A DNA stretch of 64,000 bases from an uncultured beta proteobacterium (GTDB lineage: Bacteria; Pseudomonadota; Gammaproteobacteria; Burkholderiales; Burkholderiaceae_A), in contig CACOBT010000005.1 in assembly GCA_902625535.1 (NCBI GenBank), positions 54,836 through 118,835 on the forward strand. The letters run 5' to 3'. Positions 8,188-16,457 of the stretch are shown here, one piece after another (the first letter of the stretch is position 1; each line of letters starts with the position of its first letter). The translations under genes were made by a program, and so were the position numbers. The notes beneath the pieces are model-generated. The model did not search any database and was not told the origin of the DNA. It worked only from the letters and a program-made list of their open reading frames with translations.

Positions 8188-9255
8188 ATGGTAAATTCAG
8201 AAATTCTTGGAAACAGCTCACTGGTCATTGAGTTGAAAAAATTGATTGAGACTGTTGCAGTTTCTGATACATCAGTCCTAATTTCTGGTGAAAGTGGTAC
8301 TGGGAAGGAGTTGATAGCGAAAAATCTTCATTCCCTTTCAAAAAGATCCAAATATAAATTCATAGCGGTAAATTGTGCTGCGATACCAAAAGATCTAATA
8401 GAAAGTGAGCTTTTTGGTCATAGGAAGGGCTCATTCACTGGTGCCATCTCGGATAGATTGGGCAGGTTTGAACTGGCCAATGGCGGAACCCTTTTTTTAG
8501 ACGAAATTGGGGACCTTCCGCAGGATGTGCAAGTTAAATTACTGAGAGTCTTGCAGGAACGTATTATTGACCCGATAGGGTCAACGAAACCAAAACCGAT
8601 CGATGTGAGAATTATTTCCGCAACGCACAAAAACTTAGAGGAGGAAATTGCAGCTGGCAGTTTCCGTGAAGACCTCTACTACAGGTTGAATGTATTACCT
8701 ATACTTTCACCGCCTTTAAGAAAAAGAAAGTCGGATATTGTCTTGTTGTTTGAGCACTTTTCGAAAATTCATGCTGGAAATCAAGGTAACAATGTTTCTC
8801 TCGCCGATTGTCTGGTAAATGCTTTTGAGAGTTACAGTTGGCCTGGAAATATCAGAGAGTTATCAAATCTTTCCGCGAGGTTGACAACACTATACCCTGG
8901 AAAAAAGGAACTCCGAGCTTCTGAGATTCCAGAAACAATGTTTCCAGTTGGATTGAGGAAATTTATCGATGTTAAAAGGGACAATAACGTTAAAACCAAT
9001 AGGGTTGAAGACCTAATATCACTTGCACAAGGCAATAGTGAGCCTTCATTTCCTAGTGAAATTGGCAAGGAAATAGGTGACAACACAGATTTAGAAAAAT
9101 CTCTTAAGGAAAGACTTGCCGAATTTGAAAAAAAGCTAATCAAGCAGGCTTTAATCGAATCTAAAGGAAATGTAACTAAAACGGCTAAAACACTAAATGT
9201 CCAGAGAACAACCTTAATTGAAAAAATCAATAAGTATTCTATTAATTTGCCCTAG
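8188..9255 (+). CDS. Sigma-54-dependent activator, FleQ-like AAA+ and Fis HTH, no receiver domain
   Basis: Bacterial enhancer-binding protein that remodels sigma-54 RNA polymerase by ATP hydrolysis. It begins almost directly with the AAA+ domain: Walker A GESGTGKE, loop GSFTGA (the usual form is GAFTGA), Walker B GTLFLDEIGD, and arginine-finger region FREDLYYRLNV. It ends in a Fis-type helix-turn-helix with TLNVQRTTLIEKINKYSI, very like the FleQ C-terminus. The FleQ/receiver-like N-terminal domain is missing. A TTG at 8158 would add ten residues, but the likely -10 box at 8150 favours ATG 8188. The 3' end overlaps a convergent gene by 42 nt. Likely the master activator for the sigma-54 flagellar promoters seen here; that is inference from position and similarity. 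Confidence 0.85.
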   Translation: MVNSEILGNSSLVIELKKLIETVAVSDTSVLISGESGTGKELIAKNLHSLSKRSKYKFIAVNCAAIPKDLIESELFGHRKGSFTGAISDRLGRFELANGGTLFLDEIGDLPQDVQVKLLRVLQERIIDPIGSTKPKPIDVRIISATHKNLEEEIAAGSFREDLYYRLNVLPILSPPLRKRKSDIVLLFEHFSKIHAGNQGNNVSLADCLVNAFESYSWPGNIRELSNLSARLTTLYPGKKELRASEIPETMFPVGLRKFIDVKRDNNVKTNRVEDLISLAQGNSEPSFPSEIGKEIGDNTDLEKSLKERLAEFEKKLIKQALIESKGNVTKTAKTLNVQRTTLIEKINKYSINLP

Positions 9256-9810
9256 AAAAGTAACTTGTTTTGCCTTTTCGTCAGAAACCAGCATAAAAGG
9301 CAGTTCAATTTTTTTTCGTTGCCAACAGTACCCTTGACCCTTGTAGGTATATAGGGAGCAGGCAATCCCTTCGCCAAAAATATGACCATCTCTGCTCCAA
9401 TAGTGACCAATTTTAAGGTCCGGAAAAACCCGTGTGTCCAATGCTGGGTTGATACAATCTTTCCTCTGCAGTTCTCGTAGTTGCCAATACCTGGCAACTT
9501 TCCATGTCTCTCCTGAACTTTCGGAGAACTCTCGAGCAAAAGATTGAGCTTCCAGCCAATTTAATTCCAATGGCTCACCTTGACAATTGCCGTCAATAAA
9601 TGTCTGTCCAGCGTTACATCGATACCACTTAATTTTTGTTGATGCATCGTAAGCAACGGGTGAATCTTGACTAATGCTAAATCTATTCTGGGGTTTCCCC
9701 GAAAGGAATTCACCACAGGATGGAGGATTCTTTCTAAATTCGCAGCCTGGTAGAAAAAAACCTGATGAAAATATTAGCAATACAGCTAAAAATACTCTAT
9801 TAATAGACAT
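9214..9810 (-). CDS. DUF1566-type lipoprotein
   Basis: A 198-residue predicted lipoprotein: hydrophobic leader, lipobox FLPGC (Cys near residue 23), then a cysteine-rich domain resembling DUF1566 (Lcl-like). Visible family features are the early WYRC motif, LNWLEAQSFA, the WQLREL helix and GHYWSRD before a Cys-containing strand pair. DUF1566 proteins are extracytoplasmic and of unknown function in most bacteria. The gene converges on the sigma-54 activator gene with a 42-nt overlap, and has a TATAAT-like element some 60 nt upstream. There is no direct evidence for a flagellar role beyond location. Confidence 0.65.
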   Translation of the reverse strand: MSINRVFLAVLLIFSSGFFLPGCEFRKNPPSCGEFLSGKPQNRFSISQDSPVAYDASTKIKWYRCNAGQTFIDGNCQGEPLELNWLEAQSFAREFSESSGETWKVARYWQLRELQRKDCINPALDTRVFPDLKIGHYWSRDGHIFGEGIACSLYTYKGQGYCWQRKKIELPFMLVSDEKAKQVTFLGQINRILIDFFN

Positions 9811-9922
9811 TTAGTGGGCGGTTGTAGTTGAAAATTTAAGAGTTATTTAACAAAACCGAAACCCTATTATAAGATACTATGAAGAGGAAATTTACGGTGA
9901 AGTACATCCGCAACACACTTTT

Positions 9923-9939
9923 TTGGAACAGTTTGTGCT
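9923..9939 (+). promoter_or_regulatory. Candidate sigma-54 promoter for motAB
   Basis: TTGGAACAGTTTGTGCT: GG and GC are separated by exactly 10 nt as sigma-54 requires. The match to YTGGCACGRNNNTTGCW is imperfect: C to A in the -24 box and one T to G in the -12 box. Predicted transcription start is near 9950, about 70 nt before motA. Confidence 0.5.
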
Positions 9940-10020
9940 TTATATATGTCTATCTAAGAGATAATGTTATTGAAAATCGAGGCAGTTAATACTAATAAGT
10001 TTTTTGAGGAAGATTAGAGT

Positions 10021-10782
10021 ATGGATATAGCAAGCGTTTTGGGACTTGTCGCGGCTTTTGTTCTCATAGTTATGGCAATGGGCGACCCCTCTGTGTTCAT
10101 TGATGTCCCCTCAGTTTTGATCGTAATTGGAGGGACAGCGGCAACCGTTTTAAATACAACAACAATTCCTGGCCTTATCGGTGCTATTAAAGTCTTTTTA
10201 AAATCTATCTTAAATAGCCCTGAACCGCCTGAAAAGGTTATTGAGCAGCTAGTTGAGCTTGGTACTATTGCCAAAAAAGATGGGTTTGTTGCTTTGGAAG
10301 GTCAGGAGATAAAGAATCCTTTCATGGCACGAGGGGTTCGTATGCTGGTTGACGGAACGGACCCGGCATTAATAAAACAGTCGATGGAAACTGAACTCGA
10401 TCAAATTAAAGCCCGTCATCAGAGCGGTAATGACTTGCTCGGCAACGCCCAGGACCTTGCTCCAGCAATGGGCATGATCGGCACGCTTGTGGGATTAGTA
10501 ATTATGTTAGGTAACATGAGCGACCCTAAGGCGCTGGGACCAGCAATGGCTATCGCCATTCTAACAACACTTTACGGGGCAATAATAGCGAACGTTGTTT
10601 TCATGCCGGCCCGTAAAAAGTTAGAGGCGGTTGATACCGCTGAAACAATCAACAACCTAATGATCACCGATGCTGTGCTATTTATCCAAGGTGGAGGAAA
10701 CCCTCGACTGATTCCCGATTTATTGATTGGATACATTATTCCTGGAAATAGAGCTAAGGTTCAGGCAGCGGTTGGAGGGTAA
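10021..10782 (+). CDS. motA: Flagellar stator subunit MotA (PomA-like)
   Basis: Inner-membrane stator protein that, with MotB, converts ion flow into rotor torque. At 253 residues it matches PomA-type proteins along its length: the opening MDIASVLGLVAAFVLIVMAMG, the strand FVDVPSVLIVIGG in TM2, cytoplasmic loop GFVALEGQEIKNPFMARGV, then TM3 DLAPAMGMIGTLVGLVIML and TM4 AIAILTTLYGAIIANVVFMP. The proline/threonine-rich TM3-TM4 pair lines the ion path. Similarity to PomA suggests sodium coupling, but this is inferred. It is separated by only 3 nt from motB. Confidence 0.95.
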   Translation: MDIASVLGLVAAFVLIVMAMGDPSVFIDVPSVLIVIGGTAATVLNTTTIPGLIGAIKVFLKSILNSPEPPEKVIEQLVELGTIAKKDGFVALEGQEIKNPFMARGVRMLVDGTDPALIKQSMETELDQIKARHQSGNDLLGNAQDLAPAMGMIGTLVGLVIMLGNMSDPKALGPAMAIAILTTLYGAIIANVVFMPARKKLEAVDTAETINNLMITDAVLFIQGGGNPRLIPDLLIGYIIPGNRAKVQAAVGG

Positions 10783-10785
10783 TAA

Positions 10786-12111
10786 ATGGCTGAAGATACA
10801 GTTGAGGATATAGAGAAAAAAGACGGTGAGCCGGTAGCGGAAGGGGAAGAGGCTGCCGCCGCTGACGGCCAGCCTGAGGGATCTGGAGAGGAAGAGAAAA
10901 AAGAAGAGAAAAAAGAAGAGAAAAAAGAAGACGAGGAGGAAGAACAACCGCCAGAAAAAAAAGAACCAGAACCAGAGTGTAAATGTGAGGAATGCCCAAA
11001 ATGTGTCCAACTGGTGCCGGCATGGATGCCAACCTTTGCCGATATGGCTACATTGCTTATGGCTTTTTTCGTGATGATTCTATCATTTGCTGAAATGAAC
11101 GTTCCGAAATTTAAGCAAATTTCCGGCACTATGAAAAATTCGTTTGGTGTTCAACGATTAATCCCGACCGTAGAGCAACCCAAAGCCACTAGCGTTATCG
11201 CACAAAATTTTTCGCCGGCAGTAGCCCAACCGACGGTACTCGACACGGTCAAACAGGATACGACCGACGAAACAAAAAAAGACGTTGAACTCAAGACACA
11301 AGATAAAACCCAGGAGGATGGTTCCAGCGGAGAACAAGCTAAACCCTCTGATCCTGAAACCGAGGCGGAGGCCAAAAAAGTTGCCGAGGCTCTAAAGGAA
11401 GAGATTGCTCAGGGCAGAGTCAAAGTTTCCACTGAGGGAGAGAAAGTCGTCGTCGAACTGCAGGAGTCAATTGAGAAAAAAAATGCGCCCGAAGGTGGAG
11501 GAGGGTCTGGCGAAGCTGGCCAGCAGAGGTCCGGAGTCGTAAGTCAGGAATCGATAGAGCTTTTTGCAAAAATAGCTGATGTTCAAGCCTCTGTTTCTAG
11601 ACCTGTCGAGGCAAGGCAGGCGTCAACAGGTCCAGAGGGAACGTCTTCTGGTGTCAATCAGGAAGAAATTGACGCTAGGTTATCTCAAATCAAAGCGGAT
11701 TTATCCGAAGAGATTTCAGAAGGAAAGGCCGAGGTTTTTCGTGATGGTGACAACATTGTTATAAGGTTAGCTGAGCAGGGTTCATTTGTTTCTGGTAAGG
11801 CCGATTTACAACCTGGTTTTTTACCATTATTGGAGAAGGTCGGGAAAACAGTCGCATCTGGGGAAGGGAGCGTAAAGATTGAGGGACATACCGACAATGT
11901 CCCCGTAATCGAGAATCCAAGATTTAAGTCAAATTGGGATTTGTCAGGTGCTAGGGCAGGTTCAGTTGCCGATTATTTTATTCAAAAAGGAGGAGTTCCC
12001 CCTGGAAGGATTAATGTTTCTGGTCATGCTGACACTAAACCTGTAGGACCGAATGATACTGCTCCCAATAGAGCTAAAAACAGAAGAATTGAGGTTATAG
12101 TCAGCGGCTAG
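10786..12111 (+). CDS. motB: Flagellar stator subunit MotB (PomB-like) with extended, partly duplicated linker
   Basis: Peptidoglycan-anchored stator subunit. Residues 1-63 form a Glu/Lys-rich cytoplasmic extension encoded partly by a 12-bp repeat. A cluster of four cysteines (65, 67, 70, 73) precedes the single membrane helix (WMPTFADMATLLMAFFVMI), which contains the ion-binding Asp86. The OmpA/MotB domain is C-terminal (SFVSGKADLQP ... IEGHTDNVPV ... NRAKNRRIEV). At 441 residues it is far longer than the usual ~300. The linker contains a segment at ~196-226 (LKEEIAQGRVKVSTEGEKVVVEL) that resembles the start of the OmpA-like module at ~300-328, suggesting an internal duplication. Cysteines just before the helix are a PomB-type trait. 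Confidence 0.92.
   Translation: MAEDTVEDIEKKDGEPVAEGEEAAAADGQPEGSGEEEKKEEKKEEKKEDEEEEQPPEKKEPEPECKCEECPKCVQLVPAWMPTFADMATLLMAFFVMILSFAEMNVPKFKQISGTMKNSFGVQRLIPTVEQPKATSVIAQNFSPAVAQPTVLDTVKQDTTDETKKDVELKTQDKTQEDGSSGEQAKPSDPETEAEAKKVAEALKEEIAQGRVKVSTEGEKVVVELQESIEKKNAPEGGGGSGEAGQQRSGVVSQESIELFAKIADVQASVSRPVEARQASTGPEGTSSGVNQEEIDARLSQIKADLSEEISEGKAEVFRDGDNIVIRLAEQGSFVSGKADLQPGFLPLLEKVGKTVASGEGSVKIEGHTDNVPVIENPRFKSNWDLSGARAGSVADYFIQKGGVPPGRINVSGHADTKPVGPNDTAPNRAKNRRIEVIVSG
10891..10926 (+). repeat. 12-bp in-frame tandem repeat in motB
   Basis: Three perfect copies of gaagagaaaaaa, each encoding Glu-Glu-Lys-Lys, followed by a partial copy. Being a multiple of three, changes in copy number would lengthen or shorten the acidic/basic tail without breaking the frame. 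Confidence 0.9.
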
Positions 12112-12313
12112 GATGATCTCCCAATGTGCTGTAGTAAAGTTTTTCTATTGGTAGGGAAGGCGACTGTGCATTTCGTGTTTGGCATTAATGGCTAAAAACC
12201 CGTAACAATAAACTACTCTGCGTGACCTAGCTCATTACATATCATGCGTAGGTTACCAAATTATTAAGTTTGATGCCTGTGCGGATTTCACTCGAATTAC
12301 AAATACACAGATT

Positions 12314-13414
12314 TCATTTCTTTTCTTCAGGTGATAAAGAACTAACTTTTGCTGGATATTTGATCATTTGATTATTTTTTTGCCGAGGCTCAGCAGCTTT
12401 GAGAGCATCCAGATACTGTTTTTCTTGAAGTATGATTAAAGCTTCTATCTCGCGTTTTACTTTAGCGAGTTCTAGAGCCGTTAAATTAAGCCTTTCCGTC
12501 TTATCTAACGCGTTTTTTAAATTTTTTGAAATCGTTTTCTCAAAATTTTTCAATTCTCTAGCCAGAGACCCTGTAGTTTTCCTCTGCTCATTTATACTTT
12601 TTTCTTGAGCCTTAATTTTACTCTCTAATGATTTTTCAAGTTCCTTAACTGACGCAACCATTTTTTCTACTATCTTCAAACTTTCTTTGTTTATATTAGA
12701 AGCTTGTTCGGTTAGTAACTTTGTTTGTTCTTCTTTGCTTTGTTCTGAACCAGTATTTAATGCTTCAATACTTGCCGAAAGAGTTGTATTGACTTTTTTA
12801 AGTTGGTTAAAGTTGCTGTTAATATCGTTAATATTTTTAGTCAAATCTTCTATGGTCGTTAAGCTGTTTTTCACTTCTGCAGATCTGGTCCCCAAGTTTA
12901 CGATCATCAGGTCTATTTGTTCTATTTTTTTATTCATTTGATACATAACCAAACTGAATAAACCGGCCGTGCCAAGTAGTAAAGCAACGGCCAACGAAAC
13001 AACGATCGTGGACCTTACGTTACCATTTGATGCGGCAGAAATTAAACTTTTTGCACCCATCGTCAAGCTTCTATGGCTGTTTGTAACGGCGCTAGCTGAT
13101 CTATTAGCAACTTCTGCCGCATCCAAAACCGTACTCGCAAGAGCTTCAAGTCGTTTAGTAGATTGCTCGTCGCTTTCAACACGTTTCTTTTCTTGTTCCT
13201 CCCACCGGCTTTCCTCTTCAGCACGACGGTTCGCATATGATTCTTCTTGAGATTTTATAATTTCCGAAGCCTCCGCCACCGTGGCAGCCGCTTCTTGTGC
13301 AGCAAGGATCTTTTTGTCAACTTCATCGTCGACTATTTGGTCTTTTGGATCTTCTGTTTCATCCTCAGGGCTAATAAATTCGTCGTTTAACTCTTCTTTT
13401 TTTTCTTCAGCCAT
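12314..13414 (-). CDS. Unknown membrane-anchored coiled-coil protein in flagellar locus
   Basis: A 366-residue protein of unrecognised family. A highly acidic N-terminus (MAEEKKEELNDEF) leads into an Ala/Glu-rich helix. One strong membrane segment lies at about 135-157 (STIVVSLAVALLLGTAGLF). From about 160 to 340 there is a long Lys/Glu/Asn-rich coiled coil with heptad-like spacing (VEKMVASVKELEKSLESKI), predicted periplasmic because the N-terminal part is charged and precedes a single helix. It sits alone between motAB and the DamX-like gene, with a 431-bp gap upstream. The MAEE start is shared with FliL and FliN here. A structural or motor-associated role is only a guess. Confidence 0.6.
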   Translation of the reverse strand: MAEEKKEELNDEFISPEDETEDPKDQIVDDEVDKKILAAQEAAATVAEASEIIKSQEESYANRRAEEESRWEEQEKKRVESDEQSTKRLEALASTVLDAAEVANRSASAVTNSHRSLTMGAKSLISAASNGNVRSTIVVSLAVALLLGTAGLFSLVMYQMNKKIEQIDLMIVNLGTRSAEVKNSLTTIEDLTKNINDINSNFNQLKKVNTTLSASIEALNTGSEQSKEEQTKLLTEQASNINKESLKIVEKMVASVKELEKSLESKIKAQEKSINEQRKTTGSLARELKNFEKTISKNLKNALDKTERLNLTALELAKVKREIEALIILQEKQYLDALKAAEPRQKNNQMIKYPAKVSSLSPEEKK

Positions 13415-13845
13415 GCTAATTCCTATTTATAATTAATGTCGAAGCTTCTATCACATATTCTTATCATACTTTTTGGTCTCAAAAATCAACAAAACTGTAT
13501 TGATTTCTCTAACTAGCTTTTAAAAAAAGTATAAATACTAATAATGTTGACGACTGACTCTAATTTACCAATAATTTAAATAATTTTTATCATTAATTCG
13601 TTTTTACTCGTTTAAGTTGGCAACAGTAGATAGATAGTGCTGAATAGATTTCCATAATAATCACTCAATACAGTCTCATCCAAACTTTAGCTTTCCGAAA
13701 ACTTAATTATTCACCTGGGAACTTCAACTAATCCGTTATACATTTTCTGATTAATCGATTCCCGTAAATGAGATAGTCGACAGCATGTAGAGCTGCTTTA
13801 GCTATTATATCTGTTGAGTTTTTATATTTAAATTGATTTGTTGCA
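13415..13845 (-). other. 431-bp intergenic region upstream of the coiled-coil gene
   Basis: AT-rich, no open frame of note on either strand and no recognisable RNA. It must hold the promoter of the 12314-13414 gene. A TTGATT/TATGAT pair sits near the gene on the minus strand but with only 15-nt spacing. A weak FliA-like site is described under rejected items. No clear terminator for the long fli operon was found here. Confidence 0.4.
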
Positions 13846-15294
13846 TTATGGTGCCGAAATTAACGGTCGTATGCTTAACGCGCCCCTTATCCAAGTTCCA
13901 CTTGGTATATCTTCCCTAGTTGTAAACACTTTCGCGTCATCGAGAGTCCCAAAAGGACCCGTTAACAGGACGAAAAAGAATCCTTCTACCTGCGTCTTTT
14001 TGAGCTTCAATATGATGCTATCCCTGAGGGTTGGATATGCTTTCTGTATTTCTAGAACGGATTCTAGGTCACCTCTGGCTGTATGTTGTACATAAAACCC
14101 TGGTTCAATAATCTGTTGGACTACCTGTTTTTCAGGTGTATCAGACGATCTTTTTTCGGATGTAAGTTGTTCAGAGTTGTCAGTTAGAAGGACTTCATCA
14201 AGATTTTCCCCTAGAGGAGCCGTAATCAATTCCGATGATTTTTTTATCTCTTGAGAGGGCTGCGAAGAAAGTAATGAAAATTGATTATCTAGATTTTCTG
14301 ATGAAGAATTCAGCTCCTCACTTATTTTCGGGGGTGAGAGATTCTTGTTAACATCGCTTTGTAGAAATAATCTCCTTGCATCGCTAACCATAGAACTCAG
14401 TGATAGAAGCCCAGAATTTTGTAGATAAGATATGACTCCTGCAGATACAGCAATTAAAAAGGTCAGAGCTACAACTGCGTTAAATTGATTTTTTCTTTTC
14501 GCAAGCCGACTGTCGTTGATATTTTGCTTGTCTTGATTAACTGCCTCATGCGTGGTTTCAGCAACCTCCTGACTATTTTTATCAACAGTTGTATCAGTAT
14601 TTTTTGTTTTCTCATGATCAACTGTACTTTCGTCTTTTACTGGACTTTCATCTCTCTCAATTGCCTCTTCGGCCCTATTTATTGCCCGATTACTGGCTGC
14701 CAGGGCAAGTTTCGCATCCAAAGATACACCCACATTCTCAAGCGCTTGCCTAACTTCTGGCTCCATACCAGTTAATTCACTTTCACTTAGGAGAACGGAA
14801 GCTTCTCGCTGAGTGGGCGTGGCAACGTCCCATCTTACAATTTTATTTCCGAATGCTTCAATTTTTCTTTCTACTTGAGTACTTGATTTTTTATCAAGTA
14901 GAAGAATTATTCTTGTGTTCGCACCAGGGAAGTCCCTGACGAGCCTAGCCATCAATTGTACCTCTCTGACACCAGTCGCATGGCAATCAAAAGCAACGAG
15001 TACTCGTTGTGGAGCATTTGAGTTTATAGTTTTTGTTGCAGCATCAACAGAAATGTTTTCAAGGATTTTATTGAATCTTGTAATAAGAGCCTCTGTACTA
15101 TTCGGATAATAAACTTCGACATTCAATCCATTTATTTCCCTCAGTCGTTGAACTAAAATTCGACCATAGTGATCAAGCAGGCCTTCACTTTCACTCACAA
15201 GGGCCGCGCTCAAGTTTTCCTGAACAATTGCTTCAGTTAAACGGTCAAGTCTAGCTTTGTCGAAGGGTCTAAAAAATAGGTCGCTTATACTCAT
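13846..15294 (-). CDS. DamX-like SPOR-domain membrane protein
   Basis: A 482-residue inner-membrane protein in three parts. Residues ~20-170 resemble the AAA-type N-terminus of DamX/ExeA proteins (LSAALVSESEGLLDHYGRIL; RVLVAFDCHATG; NTRIILLLDKKS), but the position of Walker A has no GxxGxGK, so ATP binding is doubtful. One membrane helix is at ~271-291. A low-complexity Ser/Glu linker leads to a C-terminal SPOR domain at ~399-478 (PGFYVQHTARGDLES ... FFFVLLTGPFGTLDDAK), which in DamX binds denuded septal peptidoglycan. It is the last gene of the fliK-flhB operon, 5 nt behind flhB. This position suggests a link between flagella and cell division or cell poles; that is inference. Confidence 0.72.
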   Translation of the reverse strand: MSISDLFFRPFDKARLDRLTEAIVQENLSAALVSESEGLLDHYGRILVQRLREINGLNVEVYYPNSTEALITRFNKILENISVDAATKTINSNAPQRVLVAFDCHATGVREVQLMARLVRDFPGANTRIILLLDKKSSTQVERKIEAFGNKIVRWDVATPTQREASVLLSESELTGMEPEVRQALENVGVSLDAKLALAASNRAINRAEEAIERDESPVKDESTVDHEKTKNTDTTVDKNSQEVAETTHEAVNQDKQNINDSRLAKRKNQFNAVVALTFLIAVSAGVISYLQNSGLLSLSSMVSDARRLFLQSDVNKNLSPPKISEELNSSSENLDNQFSLLSSQPSQEIKKSSELITAPLGENLDEVLLTDNSEQLTSEKRSSDTPEKQVVQQIIEPGFYVQHTARGDLESVLEIQKAYPTLRDSIILKLKKTQVEGFFFVLLTGPFGTLDDAKVFTTREDIPSGTWIRGALSIRPLISAP

Positions 15295-15299
15295 ATTTG

Positions 15300-16454
15300 T
15301 TACAGTTCAGCTTTTTTTCCATTTGCATCAAATTTCATGTTTGACGGAATATCTGGGTTTGGTTTTTGTGGTGACAATCCTTCTTGTGAGACACTATTTA
15401 AATTAAACACATATGCAATCACTTGTGCAACCGCATAATATAAATCTGGGGGAATTGTCTCGTTAATATTTGTCGTAAAATATAATGCCCTAGCTAAAGG
15501 AGGGGCAGAAAAAATTTCAATACTATGGTTTTTTGCCTCCTCCCTTATTTTAAGCGCAATATGGTCCGCTCCCTTTGCCAAAACAACAGGTGCACTATCT
15601 GAGTTCGGATCGTAAGTAAGGGCAACAGAAAAATGATCCGGGTTAGTTATGACAACGTCTGCATCCTTAACATTTTCTATCATTTTTTCGGATGCAATTT
15701 CTTGCTGTTTTTGTCTTATTTTCTTTTTAACCTCAGGGTTGCCTTCAATGTCTTTCATTTCATCTTTAACTTCTTGAAGCGTCATCTTCATATTTTCATT
15801 AAATTGATAAATTTGAATAGGAATGTCTATAAAAGCGATAATCAGAAGGGCCAAGGAGACAAAAAATGCGGACTTAATCAATATTGTTCCGGCCAGGGCA
15901 AGTGCCGGTTCTAGATTCATATGACCTAAATTGAACAAATCTAATATTTGAAGCTGAATAACACCAAACATAACTCCGGCAACAAGGCTGAATTTTAGGA
16001 GTGCTTTACCGAGATTAATTAGTGCCTGAATGCCAAATATTCTTTTCAGCCCGTTTATTGGATTAAACTTGCTTGCTTTAGGTGCTATAGCCATCCATGC
16101 AAAGTTTAGTCCTCCTACGGAGGAACCAGCGAGAATCGCAGTAACTATAAGCAATAAAAATAAAGGCAAAAAAATTGCTAACGCGTATGCAAGTTTCGAT
16201 AAAAACTGTGCTGGCATCAAATTCGGTGAATAAATAATTTTCCTATCGAAATTAAATCCGCCCTTAAATATTTCAATTAGTTGCTCGGCAAAATAGCTTC
16301 CTGCCAGGAGAAGTGCTAAAAACCCTATGATCGTACAGGCTGCCATTGTAACTTCAGGGGATCGCGCAACCTGACCTTCAGTTGCAGCTTTTTCTAGTTT
16401 ACGAGCAGTCGGTTCTTCGGTTTTTTCGGCGCCATCTTCGTTTTCTTTCGCCAT
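15300..16454 (-). CDS. flhB: Flagellar type III export switch protein FlhB
   Basis: Export-gate protein that sets substrate specificity. The N-terminus has the typical EKTEEPTARKLEKA...GQVARS; four membrane helices span ~40-215; the cytoplasmic domain contains the autocleavage site as NPDH (N271-H274) where most FlhBs have NPTH. The flanking VVITNPDHFSVALTYD and the ending PPLARALYFTTNINETIPPDLYYAVAQVIAYVF are otherwise standard. The 384-residue length is normal. The catalytic Asn, Pro and His are kept, so cleavage is expected. It follows fliR by 3 nt. Confidence 0.96.
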   Translation of the reverse strand: MAKENEDGAEKTEEPTARKLEKAATEGQVARSPEVTMAACTIIGFLALLLAGSYFAEQLIEIFKGGFNFDRKIIYSPNLMPAQFLSKLAYALAIFLPLFLLLIVTAILAGSSVGGLNFAWMAIAPKASKFNPINGLKRIFGIQALINLGKALLKFSLVAGVMFGVIQLQILDLFNLGHMNLEPALALAGTILIKSAFFVSLALLIIAFIDIPIQIYQFNENMKMTLQEVKDEMKDIEGNPEVKKKIRQKQQEIASEKMIENVKDADVVITNPDHFSVALTYDPNSDSAPVVLAKGADHIALKIREEAKNHSIEIFSAPPLARALYFTTNINETIPPDLYYAVAQVIAYVFNLNSVSQEGLSPQKPNPDIPSNMKFDANGKKAEL

Positions 16455-16457
16455 TTT

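Noticed and set aside
10720..11129. Overlapping minus-strand frames opposite motB rich in Phe, Ser or Leu
   Set aside because: They are reverse readings of the 12-bp Glu/Lys repeat.
13774..13800. FliA-like site on the minus strand (TAAA-N15-GTCGACTA) upstream of the coiled-coil gene
   Set aside because: Only five of eight -10 positions match and it lies about 360 nt before the gene; the three accepted sites are much closer to consensus.
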